Positions 1 through 12,690 of a stretch of DNA of 64,000 bases are shown here, piece by piece; the first letter of the stretch is position 1; each line of letters starts with the position of its first letter. The stretch covers positions 7,080,590-7,144,589 of the forward strand of contig OX419345.1 of NCBI GenBank assembly GCA_948470475.1, read 5' to 3'. Both the position numbers and the translations under genes were made by a program. A model generated the notes under the pieces. The model was not told the origin of the DNA, did no database searches, and saw nothing but the letters and a program-made list of their open reading frames with translations. Source of the DNA: Galaxea fascicularis. Lineage: Eukaryota; Cnidaria; Anthozoa; Scleractinia; Euphylliidae.

Positions 1-1225
1 AACAATGATCCTATATATAATGTACTACAAGAAGAATAGGGCCGGATATAGAGGTAACGATAGTAAACCTACATGTAGTACAACCTTTCTTATTCAGGTA
101 CCGATGAAGAGACTTTTGGCACATGTGAGTACCAATTATGAACTGACGCAATATCTTACCAGCAAGACTCAAGAGAAGGGACGTCAGAATGGTTTACACG
201 TGGTGGTTGCATGGCGCCGTAAGTGTAGAGCAACACGGATAGGCGTACCTCGATAGCGACCAAGAGGAGGCAGATACTACATGCAGTAGATGCCACCGCA
301 TCAGGAGCAAAGAGTATCAAGATCTTCTCGCCGGACACCGACGTGTTTGTACTGGCTCTTAGACGTTACCCGGAGCTATGTGCGGACACTTCAGTCGTCA
401 CCGGAAGAGGACAGCGTCACCGAAATATCTAGCTCTGTCCAATTGTCCGCGCTTTAGGAGCAGCTAGAGCGACAGCACTACCCGGCTTTCATGCCTGGAG
501 CGGAGCTGATGTCAATGGAAACTTTACATTTAAAGGGAAGCTGGAATGCTGGAAAGCGTTTCTTGAAGCTGATGAAGAGTGTGTCACTGCAATTGTAGAT
601 CTCGACTCCACCATCCTTCCCACAGCTGGCGGCATGTTCTATGCAATAGAGAAGCTAGTGTATCAACTTTACCTGCCCAAAACTAAGATATCCAGCCTGA
701 AAGATCTAAGTTGGCTCCTCTTTCGAAGAAAACAGGCCGAATTAGAACGACTACCGCCTACACAAGCTGCTCTCCGAGAGGCCGTTAAGCGAGCGCATTA
801 CCAAGCCATGATCTAGGCCAATGACGAAGTCTCTAATCCAGACCTTCCCTTGCCAGAGAACTATGGATGGAAAGGTTATTATAAATTAACGTTTGATATA
901 GTAATAAACTCTCAAGTTCGACACTATAGATCGAGACGTCTTATTCTTTTATATTTCAGACAAATGGATGCCGGTGATGACGAGACTGCAGCCGGCACCC
1001 GATGCTGTTCTTTATCTTGTCAAGTGTGGCCGTGGGAAGGACAAATGCGGAAAAAACAAGCGCAGCTGACGAAGGGCGGGTCTCACTTGCGCAGATCTAT
1101 CGAGCCGCAGCGACGACGAGACAGGAGAAGCGTGTGACAATGTCCATATGATTGAGAATGATAGCTGTATTGATAGCTGGATGAGCAGGACGATAGCAGC
1201 GAGGAAGACGAGGATGATGAATGAT
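1..1225 (+). pseudogene. Decayed copy of a multicopy invertebrate ORF, intron still visible
   Basis: Conceptual translation in shifting frames gives blocks typical of an uncharacterised protein present in many copies in cnidarian and other invertebrate genomes (family recalled, no symbol known): an aspartate motif SPDTDVFVLALRRYPEL near 330-380, a FHAWSGAD-like block near 490-510, LPPTQAALREA near 755-790 and ENYGWK near 857-873. The reading frame is broken repeatedly: shifts between about 250 and 560, a stop after the QAMI block (about 814) and another near 1067. A GT-AG interval at 875-959 joins GWK to DKWMPV in frame, so an intron boundary survives. It therefore looks like a decayed genomic copy, not a retrocopy. 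A cysteine-poor remnant of the acidic C-terminal tail ends near 1225. The copy may begin left of the window. Function of the family is unknown to me. Confidence 0.6.
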
Positions 1226-1717
1226 TCTTACCAAACATCCATGTTCTATAGACCGCAATGCATTATGGGATAAATTGTACCGTTTTTAAAGCCGTTATCA
1301 TCGCCAAAGGCCTGACTAGGTTTTGGGTGGTAATAATTATATATACCTGTAAACCTGCTATGGTTAACATGATGCCCTCGGAGCAACCTTAATTATAGCT
1401 AACATATCGCATAGCTAAGGCCTGGTCTAAACGTTGAGCCAACGTCTGCATATGCTCCCTGACTAATAGTCCGTCTCTCCGCTGGGAACTAATCTGTATT
1501 TTTATGCAAATTCTGCGAAAAAATTGTACTGTATTGACCACCAACATGGCCGCCTTGTCCCGTGGTTGAAAAGAAAGAATTTTGACCTAGTGGCGCACGG
1601 TGTGTGTGGGATGGAAAGAACATTTTGAGCCCACGGTGAAGTGAGCACCCATACCAAACCACGGTGTAATTGCCCAGCGGTATATCTTCGTTGTGAGCGT
1701 TGTGAAAGAGTGCTGAC
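1226..1717. other. No gene seen
   Basis: AT-rich non-coding stretch. Short open frames here overlap each other on both strands and show no recognisable domain. Confidence 0.5.
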
Positions 1718-2232
1718 CAAGGGACACGCTGCAAATAAAACGAACGCTGCAAATAAGAAACGAACGTACGCTGCAAATAAATATCATGCGCGCTCATACT
1801 GTCAGAGGGACTGGGTAGAATTCTAATTCGTTTCCAGAGTCCCTCTCTTTTTCAAAATATGCGAGTTTTCGTGATGTTTTGTTGCTTTTGTGGCACTGAG
1901 GAAACTCTAGAGAGTATCTGCGATAAAAGATGAACATCAAGTGATAAGGCACTAGTTTCACTGTGGTTATCCGTATGAAGCTACTGTGGGTCTTCTCAAG
2001 AAACGAGAAGGACTCAGTTCAAATGTGTATACAAACACTTAAAAGACAGCTGAAATGTCCTGGATTGAAAAGGGAAGGTAATAGACCTTGTCACAGTTTC
2101 TAACGCCATCTTTGCTTTTTATTTGTAGCGTTCTCTTTCTTTATTTGCAGCGTTCGTTTCTTGATTGCACCGTTCACTTTTTATTTGCAGCGTTTCGTTC
2201 GTTTTATTTGCGTGTCCCTTGTGGGCCATCGT
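1718..2232. repeat. Foldback-like repeat with CTGCAAATAAA motif
   Basis: Three copies of a CGCTGCAAATAA(A)-type motif, spaced by ACGAACG, lie at 1728-1785 on the plus strand. The same motif recurs at least three times in inverse orientation at 2120-2215. The outer ends also match as inverted repeats: CAAGGGACACGC near 1720 against GCGTGTCCCTTG near 2210. Short tandem motifs in inverted arms around a unique spacer is a foldback layout. No transposase and no clear target duplication were seen. Confidence 0.5.
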
Positions 2233-2427
2233 ACATACGTGACGCATGCTATCCCTCGTATTATGGAAGAAAGTTTGACTACTATAAAAAGAAAGGAATG
2301 GTTTAACAAGTTACCGTCCGAACTCATCGTACCATACCAAGCAACGCCTCCGCAAAATTTCGTCAATAATTATACCTGCACATTAATTACATATCATATA
2401 ATTTTACATGCACCCCTTTCATACTAG

Positions 2428-2466
2428 CCCTGTTCCAAAAACGAACGGAGTTTAAGTCACAAAATG
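2428..2466 (-). repeat. Dispersed short repeat, copy 1 (inverse of 29598-29637)
   Basis: About 39 bp match the reverse complement of 29598-29637 with only a few differences. The core is a GGAACAGGG-ended block preceded by CATTTTGTGACT. It is probably one end of an interspersed repeat family; the rest of the copy was not delimited. Confidence 0.5.
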
Positions 2467-5400
2467 AATGTATAACTATTATATAGGAAGTAGTGAGGAA
2501 ATCTTGCCATGCTTGCAAAACAATTTCTCTTAAGATTTCATCTCCAATAATTTTTGTTTAGTTTTAATCGTCGTATTTTTTCACACGTGTGAGAATATAA
2601 ATTCTAAATTGAAATCAGACAAATAAAATAAGCCAGGGAGTCACACTCCTACGGATCAAAAAACATCGATCTCACACATACAGTCTAATTCTGACGCCTA
2701 AATCCCCACTATCTTTGTATTCTACGCAGTAGCATGTACAATTTGCACCTTCAAGGTCCTTCAATTCAAGAGAAGAAAGTTAATAAAATGAACTATTGGG
2801 CAAACGTAGGAGTTTAGGAATCTTTTACAATGTTCTAAAATAGTCAGAATATGTTCGGAAATCGTGGGCAAAATTGAAAAAAATAAATCGTTAGGCTTCT
2901 TTTGCAACAAGAAGTTTAGGAATCTTCGGTAATGTTCGGAGATGGTTGAAAGCGGTTTGAAACCAGCGTCGCGTTTGGTCGGATACCTTCGACAATGTTC
3001 GGCAATTATAGTGGGAACATCTGGGCCGGGTTGTTCAAAGGTGGGTCAAGATAACCCAGGGTTAGTGCGAAATTTGAATTCAGATATGAAAGCTTAAAAA
3101 GCAAATTCAGTTTCATTATTTTTGTCTACAATTTGATGATTGAATACTCTAAAAAGAATGGAGAAAACTATTCAAGAAAACGCTTTTGACAAAAAGAAAA
3201 AGAAACCCGGGTTAGCGCTAATCGGCCTTCGAACAACTGGGCCCTGCAGAACAGAATTGACCACAACATCTGGGAAATCCGGTTACTATCATATGAAACA
3301 AGAATTTGACACGGAAAAAGGTAACAGTTAGGTTATCATTAGGTTTGCAGATTTTTAAGAGTTCGTGATCATATTCGTACACAGCCTGAAGATCGGGATC
3401 CTAATATTTCAACAGACGTGTAGCCTGCGAATTCCTGGAATTCAACTGCCTCTCAGTCATCGGCGCGGGATCCGGAAAAATCAAAACGTTTTATTCGTGT
3501 TTCTTTTTTTTTTTTTTTTTTTTTTTTCACATGCTGAAATGTACTCACAAACTATGTTTGCATTGCATTTACTGGAAGGCAGTATAAAAAATGAGTGAAC
3601 AGTGTGTGTCCATCACACATCAGAAGTCTATCACTGAGAGCCGGTTTCTCTCCCCCTATTCCCTTTAGGATCGGGCCTTTTGACAGACTTTTTAGAAACG
3701 CAATAAAATAATACAACAACAACGCAACGCACAATACAACGATACAGTATAATGTATAATACAATACAATACACTTTATTTGCATTTCACTTTTGTTTTT
3801 TATGTTTCTAAAAATAACTAGGTCTGTCAAAACGCCCGATCGAGAATTTAATCGAGAGGATAGCTCCTCGTGATCTGATGGGCTCCTGGTCACATGAAAA
3901 CAAACGGCGAAATTGGAGAATAATAGTCAGGTACACTGCACTTAACTTATACACTGTAGACCAAAAATTCGATATTTTAACAAAGTTAACCAGCGCGTAA
4001 TTGAGAGATTTCCGTTATCAGAAAACCGGCCCTAAATGCGATAACGACTGTTCAACCAGGCCTCAAAATATTGTCATTTGAAAAAGAGAGATGGAAGGCT
4101 CCCTGACCGTGGCATTCTGATCAGTTTGAAATTTGAAAAACACTTATGAATAATCTACATTACCAGTTAATACCACAGCTCTTATTCTCCAGATGTTAAA
4201 CTGGCATAAAATCATATTTCTTTCTTTGTAAAAAATTAGGCTAATTCATCTACGAAGTTTTCCCACTGATAATTTTCACACAGAATAATTATATCCTCAA
4301 TTTCGACCGCTTACCCTACTTCTTGTAATATTTTTTTCTTTTATTTGTGCACTGACCCGTTGTAAGAAGGAATGCACTGAACAAAGACTTGTTGTTACAT
4401 GATATTGTCTCGTCGATCTCCTGTAGTCAATGCAGTGGTGGCGTATCTGAACTGGTATCCAGGCTGAGGTCAGAGTTAAGGTTGGCCTTCCGTAGCGAGA
4501 AAGTACTTGGAGTTCTACTTTCCGGGTTTGCGTGTGGTACTATTTTTATGCTTCGTTCAGTTTATCACGCTAGAAATTTGTCTCCCACATTCTCATCACG
4601 ATCTGACAGTAGTTTCGAGAAAGCACCGCCTTTCAGTCTAAGAAGGATAAGGAAAGGCTGAATGCAGTCACTCAACCAGCCGGACAATGGCCTTGCCTCA
4701 GGACAATTTCGTCGTTCTCCAGAATGCCCACTGACAAACATTTTGTTTTTGCTATGTGCTCAAGTTGTGTGGTCGTGGTTCCCGGCAGGGTTCTCCCTTT
4801 GTTCCCCAGGGGAAATGTTTAAGGAATGTACTTCTTCTTGGTGTTCAATGTTTTGACAATGCGCATACGCATAGGCCGAATCGATTTCCACTTTAAACAC
4901 CCTTGACCCTGACTGGAGTAAATGACAAGAGTCAAAAACTGCATTTTTTTCGTGTTAAAATATCTGCTAGTAGGTTTCACAATGTGTTTCTATAACTTTT
5001 GTACTGGTCTGTGGACGCTTGAAATCTTAAAATGCCCGGACGAACACACTCACATAGAAGCTACTAAGCCATCAAGTTTGTGTCAAAAAACGTCTGGTTT
5101 GTTAACTTTCCTCTACAGATTAAAATTCACCTCGAATTTTTCTTTTTCTTTTTGCTTGAGAAGAATTAAAGAAAATTTTATCATTAAAGTCTGGGAGTAT
5201 CCGGAAAAGGAAAGCAACCTCTAAGTTAGCAAACGTACAGGAAAGGTTTTCTTACGCATGTGTGCCATCTGTTACAAATCAAAGCTAGATAGCGAAAACA
5301 CGTCTGTTTTGGGGGGTCCAGACTCATACGCGTTTCCCACCAACATTCGGTCTTCCTACGCGTTTTCAAGGATTCAGCTGAAGTTGCTACCATAATATTA

Positions 5401-8039
5401 GCGATGTTTGCAAAACAAAAATTCTGAACGAGCTTAGCTTTTTCAAACACATCACGAACTCTAAACAGCTCACGCCGATTGCTAAATAATTCTTTAATAG
5501 GATTGTATTCCGCTTATAATCGAGAATTTTAATTTCGGTCTGTGTTTGTTTAGCAACCTTCAGGCGTCACCTGAGTTCCTTTCTTTTGCTTCTCATTTCC
5601 TTAGGCGGTTTTAACTTGGGATATCTCCGCAATTCAGGCTTATGGCAACACTAAACATGTGGGGTAGTATCCAGTATTCATTCTAGAGCCAAATGTTATC
5701 AAAGATTTGATCAAAAACAACTTCCACATTCTCTACGTGGGAGATTAAAGAAAGACACGGGACATTTTCGGACAAAGTGTAAAACTGGAACGAAATAGAC
5801 TTGCGTTTAAGATTATAAACGTTTTTTACGTATGTCTGTAATCTCTAACAAAAATCATTGAAACGCCTATTCGAGAATCATCCGTTTGCGATATACTTTA
5901 GCAATCGTGCTGAAAGACAACTTCAAACTGCACAGTTGATATCACAGCTACAATTGTAGATTCTCAGTACGTCAATCAAAACAACGCTTTGAAACGAACA
6001 GAATGCAGCTTTTTTTTTCATCTGTTTTTCATTACAAAAGTAAATGATCTTCAGATAAACCCAGAAAGGAGTTCAAAAGAACGTGTTCTGGAAAAAGCCA
6101 ACATCAAGCTTTAAATTTGAGAAATCGATAAATGATAATTGTTCCAATAATCGGGTTGTTGTAGGAAATTAAAAATCCATTAGGAAGGCGTGCCGACAGA
6201 GTTTTAAAAAAACATCAGTCAATTCAGAAACGCATGTAAAGAGTTTTTAAAAGCTATGAGGATAGCATTCATTAAGTAGTCTTCTAATTCCACATTGAAC
6301 CATGCCAACAGGATCATTCTTCTGACATGCACACTTCATCCCTTGCACACGAGCAAGTGCGCTTTTGTTTCTTATAAAAACATTACGCTTTTAAAGTCCT
6401 AAATAAACGCGCTAATGCAAATTGTTTTTCCGTATGGTAGGAAATTTGTGAACATTAAAGAAATTGCATCTTTAGGAGCAGCAACTGTTTAGTGTTTTAA
6501 AATGCTACGTATTTACAAGTGTTTGAAATAGCCCAGTTAATGAGTTTAGTCTAACATTCCATCGTTTGAGTGTTTAAAAATAGTTTTTAGGTATTACGCA
6601 TTAGCAGGAGTCAGTTTTGTTTGAACAAGTGACAGAAATCAAATCAACCGTATGGAAAAACAATACTTCATTTGCAAGTTTAAAAACACGGCTGCTCAAA
6701 ACAAGCCAACGATTGAAGGCACTACTCTTCAATAGCCAAGAAATCATAGCTTACTGAATCTCGCTCAAAAGATAGAAACACTTGTGTTTATAAAGTTGCT
6801 ATAGCTAGTGACTCGCACACTTTTTTCAGATAACCTAATCAGTGAATCAGATGTGTTATTTAGTTCATGAAGCTTTTGAGCTGGTACAAGATTAGTCAAT
6901 ACTGAAGCTTCTTGCTGTTCAAACAAATATTCCAACATCTGAACTTGTATAACTTGGGCTCAGTTCATTTGCCGGCTTCGTCTAAAGCGTCTTCAACCCA
7001 AATATTTCCGTGATCTTCAAGACGCCTCAACTTCTGCAAAAACAATGAACAAGTGATAACTGGGCTTTCCATTAGGTCGGGTAACAAACTTGGAAATGCG
7101 TTCCAACTTATTTGAGTGATACTCGGATGTGATCAGACATCTGTTCAGCATTTAATGAAATAAAAGGGGTTCCTTCAATCTGCCTTTTGACGTTAACGCG
7201 ATGTGCATGCCCACTTGGAAACCATATGGAGCCGGATTCCTTCAGTCGAAACAGATTAAGATCGGTTTGTGTTTGCTGCTTACTTTGCCTGGGGATTTAG
7301 CGAAGCAAACACAAACGTTCCACGTTCTATTTTGTGTGATTTAGTTACCATAAGCGCGCATTTTAATCAGAGATTAATGCCTTTGCGGTTTTATACTTGA
7401 AGTCTTCGAAACCGATAGAAAGAATTGAAACGCAATACCCAAGGCAGACGTTTCTGAAATTATATTTAAAGAAGGAATTTCCCAGACCTTCAGTGTACTG
7501 CATCGTAAAATCGATGGTACAGTCTGAAGATGGGAAACATCTTTGCCTATGTTTCTGAGAGAAAACGACCGTGTCCATTCCACAGGTCTGCTGGAAAATG
7601 TCTTCAAAAGTGCTGATTCTTGTCGAGACAGAAATCTCGTCCATAGAATGTTTTAATTCTTCTGTTCAAAAGCGTACAGTAGAATTCCTTCGCGAGACAT
7701 GGTGAAACGTCATTACGGCACCAGGAAATCGGAGAGAAATAAAATGCTTATCTACCACCCAATACTCGTATCACCTCTTCACGACATAACTTGTTATGAC
7801 AGCAATCAGTGTTGTTACCGGTCTTCTCAAGGAGTTGATGCGCTCACTAATTTCTCTTCAGTGCTTAAAATATCCTCACCTTGCCCTGACTTTTTTTAAC
7901 AAATGAAGTAATCTTGCCAGATGGTCAAAAGGATCCGTAATCCCGCCAATTCAAAGGACTATAGTAACGTTAGTTTTTGAAATAAAATGACACATTAACA
8001 GTGACGTACTAAAATAACCTGCAGACTAGACCAACATAC
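2467..8039. other. Long non-coding stretch, no gene recognised
   Basis: No open frame here carries a domain I recognise and none has exon-like context. A T24 homopolymer lies at 3504-3527, a short AATAC/AATACAATAC run near 3750-3775, and scattered ATGTTCGG-type motifs at about 2820-3010 resemble the motif array at 15.3-15.5 kb. The right end probably contains the 3' UTR and an intron of the HLH gene at 8048-8404. Confidence 0.5.
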
Positions 8040-8047
8040 CTTGTTAT

Positions 8048-8404
8048 TCAACGGTTGTAAGATATTGTGCTAAGAGGGACTCTAGCCGTCCTGTTAGATT
8101 CTTGCGCTGCAATGTTGTCTGCTGTCTGTAAATTCGGTAGTTCCAAAGCCGATTCAAGATCCTGAATGTAATCAATAACGTGTTGTAAGAGCTCTACTTT
8201 GCTCATCCTTCTGTTCGCCGGGATGTGTGGTACCATAGCTCGGAGCCTCTCGTAACAGTCACTCATGTTGTAGACACATCCCTGCTCGATAAGCGAAGGC
8301 CTCACACGTTCGCGAGTTCTAGAATTTGTCGACGAGTTCGTGACGGTCGAGTGTAACAAGTCCTCTCTGTCGGTGGCGCGCGATTTTGAGCTCTGGGGCT
8401 TCAT
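8048..8404 (-). CDS. ID: Id-family helix-loop-helix protein (dominant-negative bHLH partner)
   Basis: 118 aa. Residues 45-86 form a helix-loop-helix ([13 protein letters not shown], then [20 protein letters not shown]) that closely follows Id1-4 and Drosophila emc. The preceding segment contains YNMSDC and no basic DNA-binding region, which is the Id hallmark. Such proteins dimerise with E-type bHLH factors in the nucleus and keep them off DNA. The ATG at 8404 gives the usual Id length (about 120-160 aa); the open frame runs about 85 codons further upstream, but that part has no Id similarity. The N-terminus is Ser/Thr-rich and the C-terminus short. Just past the stop codon a strong donor (CAAG, then GTATGT) places an exon end at 8040, so an intron appears to follow in the 3' UTR. 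CCAAT-type boxes occur near 8576 and 8652 and a TTTAAATA box near 8795, upstream of the gene. The exact vertebrate orthologue cannot be assigned. Confidence 0.85.
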   Translation of the reverse strand: MKPQSSKSRATDREDLLHSTVTNSSTNSRTRERVRPSLIEQGCVYNMSDCYERLRAMVPHIPANRRMSKVELLQHVIDYIQDLESALELPNLQTADNIAAQESNRTARVPLSTISYNR

Positions 8405-11400
8405 GTTTGAGAGATCGTTAGAATAAATGAAATGAAACAGCTCACAGATGTCTGATAGAATTCGCCTGAACGCAACACTGAAGGTATTTACCAGAGCGGA
8501 ATCGAAGCTGCTGTGTTTTGTCCGGCTTCGCGGGTTGGTTTCTCGCAGCTGTGTAAACTTGGTGACAAATTTAAACCAATCACGAGCCGACCGAGTGAGG
8601 CCTGGCAAACAGCTGAAAGCAATCAAAACACGCGCTGAAGAAGGCGACAAAACAGCCAATCACGAGTTAAGGCACTGAGCTCATCAACTACACGCAGCGC
8701 GTTCACAAATCGCAGCTGTGTTGAGCTAAAGTAAAGGTGTTCTTCGCTTGCTCTGCGATGAGGTATTACGTTCCGAGAAGAAGTCTTCAAAGTTGTATTT
8801 AAATAGTATGGCTGCTATTATAATGCATTTCAGGAATATTTTCATGAAGAGATTATTACCACTTGCAAAGCCCATTTTAGCATTGTAATATCAGTGTTAT
8901 CTTGTCTCTCTTTCTTTGCTTAGCCCCAACACATCTATCCGCTGTCACTTGCTTCATAACCAATTACAGCTTCATAAACAACACCAGGTTTGACAACCTA
9001 AGGCGGCGAGTTCGGCCAGCGACACGTTAGGGCCTGTTAGTTGCAAGTTCTTGAAAATTCATTATCTTTCCGGCAAGAGTTAAAATTTCCAAGATCTTAG
9101 CGTCACTTTTCGAGGATATGATCCCAGTTTAAATTAATATCTATGAATTAAACTCAAGAGTACTTTAATTAGTTAGCCATCAAACGCACCCGGCCAGACA
9201 ATTATGGACCATTAAAGGTTTCTAGGAAACCAGAGACAAAGCACTCGATAAAACCAGACACTATTTTATATTTGTTAAAGGCAATCAAACCATTCCTCTT
9301 ACATTCCATTCACAACTTTTTCGTCAACTGTGCTCTCTGCAGGGCGAAACCCATTGGAATATTCGAAGAACGTAAATTTATTCCACTTCAGCTAAAAAAA
9401 CCAGACATTTGAGAAGAAAATAGCTCCCTTCAGGCCAAAAGAAAGTGAGTACAAAGTGAACTAAATGATGAATGTCAGCGAAACATACATAAAAGCTCTC
9501 TTAAATGGATATTCATCTTGTATGAAAACATCTGTTTTAGTTTTGTCTAAAAGCTCTGTTATATCTGTTTCACCTCTGTTGTACATCTGTTATTTTTTCT
9601 CTTCGTCCCCTTTGATAGATTAAAATGACGGAAATGCTTTTATTCTTAAGCCTGACTGCTAAACGAAACACAACGCAACGGCTGCAGCGTTCGCTCTTCT
9701 GTTTACGAAACAGAACGAGTCCCACAGATTGCTGACGGAATGCACACTTTCTGTTAGAAAAACAAAGGCTTTGGTAAGACAGGCGGACATTCCGACACCG
9801 AAATTAACTAAGGCTTCTTTTCACGCAGAAACAGCTTTTCCTAATCTTGAAAGCCCCTTAGTTTAATTCGGACACAATACGTCTCGTTGAAAAGCAAATG
9901 TTATCTTTCTACAGAGTTCAGACACTCGTGCATTTAGAGCAAAAGACATAAAACACGCTCTTGATTTCCAGTCCGTGGTCGCGTGTCATTTGTGAGCCCA
10001 CGCCGGAAAGTATCGGATATGATTTGCCACAAAAATATTTTTGACTTTCCGTTGCGTGTCGGCTACCACAACCTAGACTTGCCGCCAAGTTGACTTATGT
10101 GAGCAACGAAAATGAGCAACAAATTAACGCGAAGTCGCGATAGAGACGTGTCGTTTCCCGCCACGAAAGAAGAAAACAACAGCGTACTTTAAGAACGCCT
10201 AACCGCAACCAAACGTTTCTAAAAAATCCAAGTGTTGGTCTGAATCAGAGTGAACAGTCGATACCAGTTAGACACTCACTGACAGGCTCCCTGACACACC
10301 GTAAACTACTAAAGCTTCACGACGAAATTTAGAGTAATTTGGCTTGGAAGAAGCAGATCAAGAGAATTTTATTTCCGGTCACGTTTAGCCCGTTGCACCC
10401 AGCACAAAATCGCGAAAACAGCCACCTCGCTTATGTAAACACAACAAATTCACCAAAAAGCGCAACAAGAAAGCACTAAAGCAAAAGTTAGAACTGACAT
10501 TTTGCATAGCATAATAAACAGTACCACAGAAAAGTAAGGTTCAATAGCTTTCATTTACTAGTGGTTGTATCACTTTAGCACCTTACCCAGACAAAAAATT
10601 TGGAGCCGCCTCCTGCAAGTAACCTCTATCTTCATTGTATTACGTGACCCAAAGATTGGCTCTACTAAAGACTTACTTTTCAGAAGCGCCTTCTGTTTGT
10701 TGTTATGCGTCAGTATGTCGTGACTTCCGCGTTGGCGGTAATTTCCCGTCTATGTTTGAACGCAGTTTACTCGCAAATCGGCCTCTCCGTTATTTGGTTT
10801 TAGAAGCGTGATTTCCTCAACCAAAAGATCAAAAGATTGCACGCCACAAATTATGGAAACATGCACCTTTTCTTTCGATAATCTCTGTCAAAGATTTAAA
10901 ATCTCCTTGGCTGGTTTGAGTAATTTGAAATCACTGTCTGCCGCAACAGCTGTTTTGGCTGTTAGCAGCTTCACGCCTCCACTCGAGGTCAGGCGATGCT
11001 GTTTATCAGTCATTTCGTGGAAAATTAGGATTGGACTGGATCGCGTAACATGAGCTAAGAATTTCTAGCGCGAGATTTTCCAAGGTGTGGTGGTTAATTT
11101 ACGTCCAGCAATCATGATCATTTTAAAAGAAATCAGTGTAGTAACATGCATTGTAAGGTCGCCAAAGCCATTAGAATCGACAGGATTAATTACAGCTGTA
11201 AACAAACTCCTGGGCACAAGAAAATGTAAAAGAAATGTGCTAACCACCTCTCTGATTTTTGTCTCAAAACAGAGTCCATAGACCTACATAGTCACCAGAC
11301 CACGATCAACTCAACTGCAGTAACAGCATTTCTACATATTTTGACATTTTCTTCATTTTACACTTTGAAGTGTTTTGTGTGTTTTTTTTTCTTTCAAACT

Positions 11401-12388
11401 TTTGAGTGTTTTCGACATTTCATAATTGGTGTCAGCTTTACTTGTGAAACAATTAATAAACGTAATCTTTAGGTCGGAGACTGTGATCATCTTTCACTAA
11501 GCAACTAGTTTACGTGCTGCATCAATAAGCTTTCAACCATATGTAAGCTGTTTCCCAAACTACATCTCGCTCTCGCAAGAAGATGAGGCGCCACTCAGCT
11601 GTCGGAACAACTCACAATCATTATACTGACTCAGCTGGTTTTACTTTGCTCCAGGCTCTATAATCCATTTTTAAACCTGGCGGTATCTTTAGTGGAAAAA
11701 GGAAGGTAGAACGTATTCTTCAAAGGGCGCTGAAAGGTTGTCGCCCTATGAATAACTTCTGGCCAATCACAGTCCAGCCTGAGGCTTCGCACGTCCTGCA
11801 AGTGAAGTGTATTTTCAACAGAAAAAGAGAGCTGTTGCTGACTGCCAGAATGTAAAGACGCCGAATTGAACCGCACTTTGAAAGAGACGACTCTAGTTTC
11901 ACCGTGCCCAATGCAACCTGAAAGTCCCGTTCGTAGAATTTCACTAAACCTCACATTTAAACTAAGCACCGAAAGCACTCAAAAAGGGCAAAATATCAAA
12001 ATATGTAAATTAAAGTGTAAACTAACGACAGAAGAGTGTAACTCGTCGCACCGTGATCGATCATTTTATTGACCATTACACATGAATTTACAGTAAAACT
12101 GATTTTAAAATGTTACAACTTAAAACTGACTTTATACAAAGACGCTAAATGTTTTTGTAGCAAGCAAAACACCGCTACCCTACCACTGAAATTTTACCGC
12201 ACGGAACTTTTTTTCACTTCGACTCGCTAAAACAACAGATGAAGTAAGAACCGAGTTCCCGAGAAAGTCTTCGAATACGAGAGTACGAGTTTATTACGAA
12301 AAATACACGACAGGACCCGAACGCTCAACGAGACAGAGAACCAGCGATCCACGAGGCAATTAAACGCATACAGGACATTCACTAAGAT
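8405..12388. other. No gene recognised; includes 5' flank of the HLH gene
   Basis: About 4 kb without a supported coding region. The first 400 bp, relatively GC-rich and with CCAAT boxes, are likely promoter and 5' UTR of the Id-like gene. Beyond that I see AT-rich sequence with no clear repeats. Confidence 0.5.
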
Positions 12389-12690
12389 TTCAAGTGCCAT
12401 GGAATACTCCGAGCCTCAACAGACGAAAACGACGATTTCATGAAATCCGAGCGTTACAAAAGTGTATCAATTGTGCTTTGCATGAAAGTGTGAGAAATGC
12501 CGGTCAAGGCGCGACTTCTCCCGAAAAGACAGTTAGACACCTACAAGACATTCAAGAGTTCGAGTGCCACGGAATATTCCGAAACACGACCATCTTACGA
12601 GATCCGAGCGTCACGAAAGTATCCGAACTGTGCTTTGCTTGCAAGTGTGGGAAATGCCGAAAAGACGCGACTTCACAAGAAAAAGCTGTT
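12389..12690. repeat. Diverged tandem duplication, about 170-bp unit
   Basis: Two copies sit head to tail. One starts CAAGTGCCATGGAATACTCC near 12389, the other CGAGTGCCACGGAATATTCC near 12560. Both then contain ATCCGAGCGT, TTGTGCTTTGC and GAAATGCCG blocks in the same order. The open frames through it do not look like a known protein. Confidence 0.55.

Noticed and set aside
4389..5224. Three short plus-strand ORFs as exons of one gene
   Set aside because: No domain similarity and no convincing splice signals or phase agreement between them.
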